This document shows, piece after piece, positions 23,911-32,183 of a stretch of DNA of 32,973 nucleotides (its first letter is position 1; the number at the start of each line of letters is the position of its first letter). This DNA is from an actinobacterium SCGC AAA044-N04 (lineage in GTDB: Bacteria > Actinomycetota > Actinomycetes > Nanopelagicales > Nanopelagicaceae): contig KB900461.1 of assembly GCA_000378885.1 (NCBI GenBank), positions 234,792 through 267,764 of the forward strand. Direction: 5' to 3'. Both the position numbers and the translations under genes were made by a program. The notes under the pieces were generated by a model. It searched no databases. It saw only the letters and a list, made by a program, of their open reading frames with translations, and was not told where the DNA came from.

Positions 23911-24512
23911 TGAAGAAGATTCTGGCCCTTGTTGCCGTTGCAACCACGCTCCTACTAACTGGATGTTCCCAAGTTGGTTCTGCAGCAACTGTAGGCAGCA
24001 CAAAGATTTCACAAGCCACAGTGCAAAGCAGCATTGATGCCATTCTTGCTTCTCGCAAAGGCGTCGACACTTCACAGATGCAACTTGATACTGGCGAAGC
24101 ACTCAATCGCGGTCAACTACGTTTTCACCTACTAACTGAACTTCTTCGTGAAGTAGGAAAAGAAATTAAGATTTCAGTTTCAAAGGCAGAAATTGATACA
24201 CGTCGCCAAAGCATCACTGACCAAGTAGGTGGAGCAGATGCGCTTCCAAACGCACTTGTTGGTGCTGGAATTGCACCAAAGGACTTTGATCAATACATCG
24301 AAGCAATTTCACTTTCAGACAAAATTAGCCAAGCACTTAGTGCTGCAGGAGTGACTGAGGCTGACATGGGCGCTCAGATTCAAAAGCTTGTTGTTGCAAA
24401 GGCAAAAGAATTAGGCGTGACTGTTAACCCACGTTATGGCAAGTGGGATGGCACAGTGGCAGATGTTGTTGCCTCTGATGCAGCAGGAACTGCTGTTACA
24501 CCAACTAAGTAA
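23910..24512 (+). CDS. SurA-like N-terminal-domain lipoprotein
   Basis: A 200-residue lipoprotein: signal peptide 1-18 with lipobox LLTGC (Cys19 lipidated), then a SurA/PrsA-like N-terminal chaperone helix bundle (VGSTKISQATVQSSIDAILA, later ISVSKAEIDTRRQSI). No parvulin PPIase domain is present. A Thr/Ala tail ends it. Proteins of this type sit between mfd and mazG in many actinobacteria and are annotated as SurA N-terminal-domain or peptidyl-prolyl isomerase-like lipoproteins, without shown isomerase activity. It starts by overlap of one base with the mfd stop. An extracytoplasmic folding role is inferred from the domain. Confidence 0.85.
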   Translation: MKKILALVAVATTLLLTGCSQVGSAATVGSTKISQATVQSSIDAILASRKGVDTSQMQLDTGEALNRGQLRFHLLTELLREVGKEIKISVSKAEIDTRRQSITDQVGGADALPNALVGAGIAPKDFDQYIEAISLSDKISQALSAAGVTEADMGAQIQKLVVAKAKELGVTVNPRYGKWDGTVADVVASDAAGTAVTPTK

Positions 24513-24523
24513 AGATTGAGACG

Positions 24524-25174
24524 ATGACGCAGGGTTCACAGCTTCAACGCTTAGTTGAAGTTATGAACCAACTGCGCTCTCCTGGGGGTTGTCCTTGGGA
24601 TGCAGAACAAACGCATGAGTCACTTCTGAAGTATTTATTAGAAGAGTCCTATGAGTTTGTCGATGCAGTAGCAGGCGGTGATCGCATTGATATGCGTGAA
24701 GAACTCGGTGATGTATTGCTGCAGGTCTATTTCCATGCGCGTATTGCCGAAGACCACCCTACAGATCCATTTTCTATAGAAGATGTTGCCGAAGGCATTG
24801 CAGATAAGTTAATTAGGCGCCATCCCCATGTTTTTGCTGAAGTTGAAGTAAAAACATCAGAAGATGTATTACAGAATTGGGAAGATATAAAAAAGAAAGA
24901 AAAGGGCCGCACGTCCGCACTCGATGGAATCGCAATGTCGCAGCCAGCACTGCCTTTAATTGAAAAGCTTTTGTATCGCGCCGAAAAATATAACGTTGAC
25001 CTTCACACCCCAACCAGCGCAGCTATTGATGGAGATGCCGATGAAGGCGCAGTAGGGCAAGCATTGTTGGCCGTTATTGCTTGGGCCCATGCCAATGGAA
25101 TCGATGCTGAGGCTGCCCTGCGTAAAGAGGCGTTGAAATTAAGCGAACAAGTAAGCACTATCGAGGCACGGTAG
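24524..25174 (+). CDS. mazG: Nucleoside triphosphate pyrophosphohydrolase MazG
   Basis: A 216-residue all-alpha NTP pyrophosphatase that hydrolyses (aberrant) nucleoside triphosphates to monophosphates. The MazG core is residues 8-110: LRSPGGCPWDAEQTHESLLKY, the metal-binding EExxE in YLLEESYEFVDAV (Glu40, Glu41, Glu44) and REELGDVLLQVYFHARIA (Glu60, Asp63). IADKLIRRHPHVFA follows. The second MazG domain found in E. coli MazG is reduced to a helical C-terminal part, so this is closer to the single-active-domain actinobacterial form. It begins 11 bases after the lipoprotein stop. Confidence 0.94.
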   Translation: MTQGSQLQRLVEVMNQLRSPGGCPWDAEQTHESLLKYLLEESYEFVDAVAGGDRIDMREELGDVLLQVYFHARIAEDHPTDPFSIEDVAEGIADKLIRRHPHVFAEVEVKTSEDVLQNWEDIKKKEKGRTSALDGIAMSQPALPLIEKLLYRAEKYNVDLHTPTSAAIDGDADEGAVGQALLAVIAWAHANGIDAEAALRKEALKLSEQVSTIEAR

Positions 25175-25238
25175 GATTAGCCCAGTAAAGATTGTGCGAT
25201 TTCAGCGTTGAGGTCTACGGCACAAGATGTGTAAGTGA

Positions 25239-26531
<1,293 letters not shown>

Positions 26532-26539
26532 GTGATTTT

Positions 26540-26938
26540 GTGGCGCGTCGACAATTAAATTTCAACCGTCGGCGTAACTCGGGGCGTGCATTGGCGCTAT
26601 GGGCGATATTTTTTATATTAGCTCTAGCCATTGCACCTCCCGTAAAGCATTACTTCACCCAGAGGGCGCAAATTAGTGCACTCAATTCGCAGTTAGCTTC
26701 AGATCACAAAGCTCTAGAGGCCGCACGCCAAGAACTTTTGTTATGGCAAGATCCAGAATATGTAAAGACACAAGCTCGTGAGCGTTTGCACTTCGTATTA
26801 CCTGGTGAGCGTCAATACATAGTTACTGAAAATGGAACCACATCAGATTCAAATACAGGCACAAAAGTGGCCAACTCGCTCACTGATGGCCAACCGTGGT
26901 ATTCAAGGCTCATCGCATCTATCACAGAAGCGGGTTAA
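26540..26938 (+). CDS. ftsB: Septum formation initiator FtsB/DivIC
   Basis: A 132-residue bitopic division protein. A basic cytoplasmic N-terminus (RRQLNFNRRR), one TM helix (about 17-34, ALALWAIFFILALAIAPP) and a coiled coil (about 41-68) are followed by the hallmark QDPEYVKTQARERLHFVLPGE (70-90) of FtsB/DivIC. A Ser/Thr-rich extracytoplasmic tail ends it. It works in the FtsQ-FtsB-FtsL complex that activates septal peptidoglycan synthesis. The GTG start lies 8 nt after the eno stop. The eno-ftsB-DUF501-ppx order is conserved in actinobacteria. Confidence 0.93.
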   Translation: MARRQLNFNRRRNSGRALALWAIFFILALAIAPPVKHYFTQRAQISALNSQLASDHKALEAARQELLLWQDPEYVKTQARERLHFVLPGERQYIVTENGTTSDSNTGTKVANSLTDGQPWYSRLIASITEAG

Positions 26939-26942
26939 TTCT

Positions 26943-27431
26943 TTGCGCAAAGTAACACAAGCAGATTTAGATTGCATCGAAATTCAATTAGGTCGCACAC
27001 CTCGAGACGTTCATGCAATTGCTTACCGTTGTCCATGTGGCAAACCTGCAGTTGTTGAAACACCGCCACGTTTAGCTGATGGCACACCTTTCCCAACTTT
27101 TTACTATGCAACTTGCCCACGTTTAACAGCAGCAATTTCAACCCTTGAAACAACTGGCTTAATGGGTCAGATGAATGAGCGGTTAGAAAGTGATGCAGAG
27201 CTAGCTGGGGCTTATCACGCAGCCCATGATGACTACATTGCAGCGCGATCAGCACTTGGCATTGATGTGCCTGAAGTAGACAACGTATCTGCTGGGGGCA
27301 TGCCAAATCGCGTTAAATGCCTACATTCACTTATTGCGCACTCACTTTCAGCCGGCCCTGATGTGAACCCCTTGGGCGATGAAGCCCTAGCCAAACTACC
27401 CAAGTGGTGGGAAGGCAATCCATGCGAGTAG
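26943..27431 (+). CDS. DUF501 family protein
   Basis: A 162-residue protein of unknown function. The family hallmarks are QLGRTPRDVHAIAYRCPCGKP, VVETPPRLADGTPFPTFYY, ATCPRL and NRVKCLHSLIAHSLSAGPDV with NPLGDEAL. The conserved Cys (30, 32 and two further) and His residues suggest a metal site or redox role, not shown. The TTG at 26943 is chosen because it lies 5 bases after the ftsB stop and starts exactly where family similarity (VTQADLD) begins. Longer frames reach back into ftsB. Its stop overlaps the ppx ATG by 10 bases. Confidence 0.88.
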   Translation: MRKVTQADLDCIEIQLGRTPRDVHAIAYRCPCGKPAVVETPPRLADGTPFPTFYYATCPRLTAAISTLETTGLMGQMNERLESDAELAGAYHAAHDDYIAARSALGIDVPEVDNVSAGGMPNRVKCLHSLIAHSLSAGPDVNPLGDEALAKLPKWWEGNPCE

Positions 27432-28333
27432 CAGCCATTGATTGCGGCACTAACTCAATTCGTCTGCTGATTGCAGATATTGAAGGCAATAGTTTTCGCG
27501 AAGTTCTGCGCACGATGGAGATTGTTCGCTTAGGTCAGGGAGTTGATGAGACTGGGCAGTTCCATCCAGATGCGATCACTCGCACATTAGCCGCCGTTGA
27601 CACATTTGCTGGAGAGATTGCAAAGCGTGGGGTTGAAAAGATTCGTTTTTGTGCAACAAGTGCCACACGCGATGCAACCAATCGTCACCTCTTTGTTGAT
27701 GGAGTGCGCGAACGCTTGGGGATTGAACCTGAGGTAATCAGCGGGGATGAAGAAGCAGCACTTTCTTTTGCTGGAGCAATTCAAGATTTTCAAGCATCTG
27801 ATGGTCCATTTCTTGTCGTTGATATCGGCGGGGGATCAACCGAGTTTGTTTTTGGCACAACAAGTGTTGAAGCTGCAAAGTCAGTCAACATCGGTTGTGT
27901 GAGAATGACTGAGCGACACTTTGCAAGTGATCCTGCAGAACAATCACAAATAGATGCCGCACGAGCCGACATTATTGAAGCTATTGCAAAAGCTGCCAGC
28001 ATTGTTCCAATTACAAAAGCCAAGACCTTAATCGCAGTTGCCGGCACGGCAACCACAGTTGCAGCCGCTGCATTGAACTTAACTGAATATGATCGATATG
28101 CAATTCACTTATCGCGAATTAGTGCACAGCAAGTGCATGATGCATCACATATGTTTTTAACTAAAACCCGCAAAGAACGTTTATCCCTTGGTTATATGCA
28201 CCCTGGTCGTGTGGATGTGATTCCTGCAGGTGCATTAGTTCTTTCAGAGATCATGAGAGCAACTGGGGCAAGTGAATTTGTGGCATCAGAATCAGATATC
28301 TTGGATGGAATTGCCCGCTCTTTAGCTGGATAA
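27422..28333 (+). CDS. ppx: Exopolyphosphatase / guanosine pentaphosphate phosphohydrolase
   Basis: A 303-residue Ppx/GppA protein of the actin-like ATPase superfamily, degrading polyphosphate or pppGpp. The phosphate 1 loop is AIDCGTNSIRLLIAD (5-19). CATSATRDATNR follows, then GEEA-like SGDEEAALSF, phosphate 2 VVDIGGGSTEFVFG, and VAGTATTVAAAAL. It is the short actinobacterial form (about 300-320 aa, as in mycobacterial Ppx1/2) without the C-terminal HD-like domain of E. coli Ppx. The ATG at 27422 lies inside the end of the DUF501 gene and puts the actin-like motif at its usual distance; an upstream codon at 27404 would add six residues. Confidence 0.94.
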   Translation: MRVAAIDCGTNSIRLLIADIEGNSFREVLRTMEIVRLGQGVDETGQFHPDAITRTLAAVDTFAGEIAKRGVEKIRFCATSATRDATNRHLFVDGVRERLGIEPEVISGDEEAALSFAGAIQDFQASDGPFLVVDIGGGSTEFVFGTTSVEAAKSVNIGCVRMTERHFASDPAEQSQIDAARADIIEAIAKAASIVPITKAKTLIAVAGTATTVAAAALNLTEYDRYAIHLSRISAQQVHDASHMFLTKTRKERLSLGYMHPGRVDVIPAGALVLSEIMRATGASEFVASESDILDGIARSLAG

Positions 28334-28373
28334 ATGGTTTAGAAAAGCAGGGTAGATTTACCCCTTGCACGTG

Positions 28374-28449
28374 GCCCCGATAGCCCAATGGCAGAGGCAG
28401 AGGACTTAAAATCCTCCCAGTGTGGGTTCGACCCCCACTCGGGGCACCA
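28374..28449 (+). tRNA. tRNA with UAA anticodon (Leu by codon), class I with short variable loop, CCA encoded
   Basis: A complete cloverleaf. The acceptor is GCCCCGA (28374-28380) with TCGGGGC (28439-28445), A73 at 28446 and CCA at 28447-28449. The D-stem is GCC/GGC with GG in the loop. The anticodon stem is GAGGA/TCCTC around CTTAAAA, giving TAA at 28407-28409. The variable loop is only CCAGT (5 nt). The T-stem is GTGGG/CCCAC around TTCGACC. Normal bacterial tRNA-Leu is class II with a long variable arm, so the Leu identity rests on anticodon and A73 alone. Confidence 0.93.
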
Positions 28450-28500
28450 CTCCATCTCACTTGGGAATCTTCCAGGCTTTACCCTTGTTATGTATGGCAA

Positions 28501-28521
28501 GCCGCCAGAAGTTCTGGTGGC
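28501..28521 (+). promoter_or_regulatory. Hairpin in the leader of the Bax-inhibitor-like gene
   Basis: GCCGCCAGA pairs with TCTGGTGGC (9 pairs, one G-U) around the loop AGT. It ends 7 nt before AAGGAG, with no T-run after it. It could end the preceding tRNA transcript or be a leader structure. Confidence 0.35.
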
Positions 28522-28543
28522 ACTACAAAAGGAGAGACAAGTT

Positions 28544-29329
28544 ATGCGCAGTTCAAACCCTGTTTTAGGACGGGCGTTTAATCAGCGTGGATACGCTGCA
28601 TTTGATCCGAGCACAATTAACTCAGACCCAGCAGCGATGGAAGATCTTTATAACGCACCTGCTGCATCATCCCTGCGCACAGGTCGCATGACGATTGACG
28701 ATGTAGTCACTCGTACCGGAATTTTATTTGCTGTTTTAGTCTCCGTTGGCGCAGTTGCATGGACACTTAACCTTGGCGCAGGCGCAATGATGCTTGGTGT
28801 CTTTGGTGGATTTGCACTTGCCATGGTTAACAGCTTTAGCAAAAGCGTTAAGCCAGCCTTGGCAATTGCTTATGCCGCATTTGAGGGTTTAGCACTTGGA
28901 ACAATAAGCAATATTTATAACTCTGCCTACTCAGGCATTGTTAGCCAGGCAGTGATTGTGACAATCTGTGCATTTACTGGAATGTTGTTTGCTTATAAGA
29001 GCGGGCGCATCCGTGTGACACCTAAGTTCACCAAGGTGCTCATGACTGCATTGATTGGTTACTTAGTTCTCGGTCTACTTTCATTCATTGGCTCATTCTT
29101 TGGTGCAAGCATCTATAGCATCGGTGGCTTTGGTTTAATCATTGCAGCTGGTGGAATGGTTCTAGCAAGCTTTTTCTTGATTCTAGATTTTGATCAGATT
29201 CAAAAGGGAATCAATGCCGGAGCACCTGAATCAGAATCGTGGCGCGCAGCCTTTGGTTTGATGGTCACAATCGTGTGGCTATATCTAGAAGTTCTGCGTC
29301 TTCTGTCAATCTTGCGCAGTAGCGACTAA
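28544..29329 (+). CDS. Bax inhibitor-1/YccA family membrane protein
   Basis: A 261-residue protein. A 70-residue cytoplasmic N-terminus starting MRSSNPVLGRAFNQRGYAAF is the standard opening of actinobacterial Bax1-I/YccA proteins. Seven TM helices follow, with FEGLALGTISNIYN (helix 3), SFFLILDFDQIQKGINAGAP and ESESWRAAFGLMVTIVWLYLEVLRLLSIL at the end. The two conserved Asp of LILDFDQI match the pH-sensing Asp pair of BsYetJ-type calcium-leak channels, though physiological function in bacteria is unsettled. I start at the ATG at 28544 behind AAAGGAG; the frame remains open upstream through the tRNA and is artefactual there. Its stop abuts the stop of the convergent MFS gene. Confidence 0.92.
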   Translation: MRSSNPVLGRAFNQRGYAAFDPSTINSDPAAMEDLYNAPAASSLRTGRMTIDDVVTRTGILFAVLVSVGAVAWTLNLGAGAMMLGVFGGFALAMVNSFSKSVKPALAIAYAAFEGLALGTISNIYNSAYSGIVSQAVIVTICAFTGMLFAYKSGRIRVTPKFTKVLMTALIGYLVLGLLSFIGSFFGASIYSIGGFGLIIAAGGMVLASFFLILDFDQIQKGINAGAPESESWRAAFGLMVTIVWLYLEVLRLLSILRSSD

Positions 29330-30553
29330 TTACAGATCTTCATCGAGGAGCCTCAGGTTTTTAACCTGGGGCTCTTCGACATTTCTAGTCTCTGGTATTT
29401 GATAGACAAGCACGAGAGCAATTACAAAGATTGCAGCAGATAAACCAAAAGCGCTGCGATAGGAATAGATATCTGAAACCGCACCAATAATGATTGGTCC
29501 GACCATCATTCCGGCATCACCGGCCATCTGAAAGATAGCAATTACCTTGCCACCTTTGCCTTTAATAACATCGCCCACGATGCTGGCTGGAGAAGTTGAA
29601 AGAAAAGCGCCACCAAAACCAAGGATTGCCATGGCAAGTAGGTACATCCAGATATGAACGGCAAATGTGAGAAGTAAAACTCCAACTAAAACAACTTGTC
29701 CACCAATAATTGATGCAGCCCTGCGCCCCTTCTCATCAGAGTATCTGCCAGCGCGTAGCAAGATTGCGCCTTGAATAACTGCTGAGAGTGCAAGTCCATA
29801 ACCCACAACTGCGGTTGTTGATTTCAATTCCTCGGTAACAAAGATTGGCAAAATGGATGCACGAAGTCCAAAGAAAACCCAACTACCTATAAATGCAAGC
29901 ACAAGTGCAATTCGGTAAGGCTTCATCGCTAACGCTTCGCGCACGGTTGTGTGATCTGATGTGTCCATGCTCTTATCAACTTTGCCGATTTTCTCGCCCT
30001 TGAGGAAAAAGAAAGCGACAGTGCCCGAGCAAAGAAGCATTCCTGAATAAACAAAGAAAGGTGCACGAAGGGAGATAACTGAGAGTAATCCACCGATTGC
30101 AGGACCTGCGATACCACCTAGAAGAAATGAACCTTGATAGACAGATTGAGCTCGACCACGATGGGCATCATCTACAGATCGCATGATCACTGATCCTGCA
30201 GCCACAGAAAACATTGATGAACCAAGGCCGCCAGCAGCACGGAAAAAGAGGAGTTGTTCATAGCTTTGTGCAAGACCAGCCAAGAAAGTGAAAACAGAAA
30301 CCATAAATACGCCAGATGAAAACACTGCACGTTCGCCAAATTTATCTACCAACGTGCCAGAGATGAGTCCAGAGGCAAAGCGGGTAATTGCAAAAGCAGA
30401 AACCATGAGGCCAATTGCAGCGTTATTGACGCCAAAAGACTTAGCAAAGACGGGGATTGCAGGTAATACGATTCCAAAACCAACTGCTACAAAAAAGGAT
30501 GCCGCGACAAGTATGGAAACTTCTCGCGGCAGATCCTTAAATGGAGATTGCAT
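29330..30553 (-). CDS. MFS exporter, 12-TM DHA1-like
   Basis: A 407-residue major facilitator protein with about 12 TM helices. Motif A is GTLVDKFGERAVF (G-x-L-x-D-x-x-G-x-R) in the loop between TM2 and TM3; IPVFAKSFGVNNAAIGLMVS and RAAGGLGSSMFSVAAGSVIM (motif B-like RaagGlG) follow, and GGIAGPAIGGLL is the motif C-like antiporter sequence. This fits the TetA/MdtG-type drug:H+ antiporters; the substrate is unknown. Its ATG shares a base with the TAA of the upstream 14-TM exporter, so it is translationally coupled to it. The last codons contain a 17-bp hairpin. Confidence 0.93.
   Translation of the reverse strand: MQSPFKDLPREVSILVAASFFVAVGFGIVLPAIPVFAKSFGVNNAAIGLMVSAFAITRFASGLISGTLVDKFGERAVFSSGVFMVSVFTFLAGLAQSYEQLLFFRAAGGLGSSMFSVAAGSVIMRSVDDAHRGRAQSVYQGSFLLGGIAGPAIGGLLSVISLRAPFFVYSGMLLCSGTVAFFFLKGEKIGKVDKSMDTSDHTTVREALAMKPYRIALVLAFIGSWVFFGLRASILPIFVTEELKSTTAVVGYGLALSAVIQGAILLRAGRYSDEKGRRAASIIGGQVVLVGVLLLTFAVHIWMYLLAMAILGFGGAFLSTSPASIVGDVIKGKGGKVIAIFQMAGDAGMMVGPIIIGAVSDIYSYRSAFGLSAAIFVIALVLVYQIPETRNVEEPQVKNLRLLDEDL
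29343..29379. terminator. 17-bp hairpin inside the 3' end of the MFS gene, likely bidirectional terminator
   Basis: Bases 29343-29359 pair with 29363-29379 around the loop TTT: 15 Watson-Crick and two G-T pairs. The core is GAGCCTCAGGTT / AACCTGGGGCTC. It begins 13 bases after the stop of the plus-strand Bax-inhibitor-like gene and lies wholly within the coding end of the convergent MFS gene. There is no clear T-run, as usual for actinobacteria. The hairpin is directly visible; termination is inferred. Confidence 0.65.
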
Positions 30554-32166
30554 TAACCCAGTGATTCTCCTGCTGCATCTTCACGCGCTGCCGCGTAATC
30601 CTCAGAGGTGCGAAGTGGAGTCTCACGCAACATGAATGCCAGAAGCAAGCCCAATAGAGTCACTGGGGCTGCTGCATAGAACACAACATGGAATGAGTTT
30701 ACGAATGCCTCAAGTGCTGTTGCTTTGATTACTGGAGGGAACGTCTGCAAAACAGCAGTGTTGTTTGTAAGGCCAGCTAACTTAGTTGTATCAAAGCCAG
30801 CAAGGGCACTTGGGTTAGTTTTCGCTAAGTCGCCAAAACCAGTTGCCATGTAGTGCACAACGCGGTTAGTCAAAATACTTCCAAAGATTGCAGTTCCAAA
30901 GACTGAGCCAAGGGAACGGAAGAATGTATTGGAGCTAGTTGCAACGCCCATATCTTTGAATTCAACTGCATTTTGAAGGGCGATAACAATGGTCTGCATT
31001 GAAAGACCAAGGCCAGCACCAACCATGATTGCATAGATTGAGATCTGCCAATAAGGCGTATCAATTTGCAAGCGAGTCATGAGCAAGATACCAAAAGTCA
31101 TAATCGCTGTTCCCATGATTGGGAAGCGCTTGTAGTGGCCATGCTTTGAAATCATTTTGCCTGAGACAATTGATGTTGAAACAATTCCAAGCATCAATGG
31201 GATCAATTTAAGTCCAGCCTCAGTTGCGGTGTAACCCTTAACAACCTGGAAGTAAAGAGGCAACATAACGATTGCACCGAACATTCCAGCACCAATTACT
31301 CCACCTAGTAGAGAAGTAATTGAAAAAGTATGGTTCTTGAAAAGATGCAAAGGCAGAATTGGCTCTTTGGCTTTACCTTCCCAGAATAGGAAGAGAACAG
31401 TCAGCAGAACTCCGATAACTGCGTATGTAATGGTGCGGCTATCGCCCCAGCCATATTGAGGCCCGTAGATTGAAACTGAAAGCAGAATCAAACAGACAGA
31501 TACAACCATCAATACTGCACCTAAGTAGTCAATGGAATGATCGCGCTTGACCTTAGGGATGTGTAGAACAGCTGAAGTAATAATCAGTGATGCAATTCCA
31601 ATAGGTAGGTTGATGTAGAAAATCCAACGCCATCCAGTAACACCCAGAATTGTTTGATGATCCGAGAAGAATCCACCTAGAAGTGGACCGGCAACTGAAG
31701 ACAAGCCCCAGACCGCGCCAAAATAACCCTGATACTTACCGCGATCGCGCGGAGGAACGATGTCTCCGATGATGACGAATGTAAGTGCCATCAAACCACC
31801 AGCACCTAGACCCTGCAGCGCGCGAGTTGCAATCAGCTGAGTCATATTTTGTGAAGCACCAGCTAGGAATGAACCTATTAGGAAGGTAACAATCGCAAAC
31901 TGGAAGACAATACGACGGCCGTAGATATCTGAAATCTTTCCATACAGCGGAGTAGATGCCGTTGATGTAAGTAGGTATGCGGTGACTACCCATGTGTAGT
32001 GGTTGAGACCATCAAATTCTTCAACAATGTTTTTAAGTGCTGTTGAAACGATTGTTTGGTCAAGGGCTGCAAGGAGCATTCCAGTCATAAGGCCACCCAG
32101 GATGATCATGATTTCCTTGTGAGTATGGGCCTTAGCTGATGCGTTAAGAGGTGGGTTTTTGGACAT
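30553..32166 (-). CDS. MFS exporter, 14-TM DHA2 (EmrB/QacA-type)
   Basis: A 537-residue multidrug-type proton antiporter with about 14 TM helices. The TM1 motif [16 protein letters not shown] (motif D1, LDxTIVNVALP-like), motif [34 protein letters not shown] (motif B) and [12 protein letters not shown] (motif C) give a DHA2 assignment. A hydrophilic N-terminus (1-20) and a C-terminal [16 protein letters not shown] tail flank the membrane part. The substrate cannot be predicted. A TAACCT box 7 nt before the ATG would give a leaderless transcript, and this box overlaps the -10 of the divergent ABC gene. Confidence 0.94.
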   Translation of the reverse strand: MSKNPPLNASAKAHTHKEIMIILGGLMTGMLLAALDQTIVSTALKNIVEEFDGLNHYTWVVTAYLLTSTASTPLYGKISDIYGRRIVFQFAIVTFLIGSFLAGASQNMTQLIATRALQGLGAGGLMALTFVIIGDIVPPRDRGKYQGYFGAVWGLSSVAGPLLGGFFSDHQTILGVTGWRWIFYINLPIGIASLIITSAVLHIPKVKRDHSIDYLGAVLMVVSVCLILLSVSIYGPQYGWGDSRTITYAVIGVLLTVLFLFWEGKAKEPILPLHLFKNHTFSITSLLGGVIGAGMFGAIVMLPLYFQVVKGYTATEAGLKLIPLMLGIVSTSIVSGKMISKHGHYKRFPIMGTAIMTFGILLMTRLQIDTPYWQISIYAIMVGAGLGLSMQTIVIALQNAVEFKDMGVATSSNTFFRSLGSVFGTAIFGSILTNRVVHYMATGFGDLAKTNPSALAGFDTTKLAGLTNNTAVLQTFPPVIKATALEAFVNSFHVVFYAAAPVTLLGLLLAFMLRETPLRTSEDYAAAREDAAGESLG

Positions 32167-32171
32167 GAGGG

Positions 32172-32179
32172 TAAGGTTA
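32172..32179. promoter_or_regulatory. Overlapping divergent leaderless -10 boxes
   Basis: On the plus strand TAAGGT (32172-32177) plus 6 nt leads to the GTG at 32184. On the minus strand TAACCT (complement of 32174-32179) plus 7 nt leads to the ATG at 32166. The two hexamers share four base pairs inside the palindrome GGTAAGGTTACC. Confidence 0.55.
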
Positions 32180-32183
32180 CCGT

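Noticed and set aside
26832..26942. DUF501 start inside ftsB at 26832
   Set aside because: It would add 37 residues translated from ftsB in another frame, with no family match; the TTG at 26943 sits right at the start of similarity.
28388..28543. N-terminal extension of the Bax-inhibitor-like protein running through the UAA tRNA
   Set aside because: The reading frame is open by chance through the tRNA gene; the ATG at 28544 has AAAGGAG and the family-typical N-terminus.
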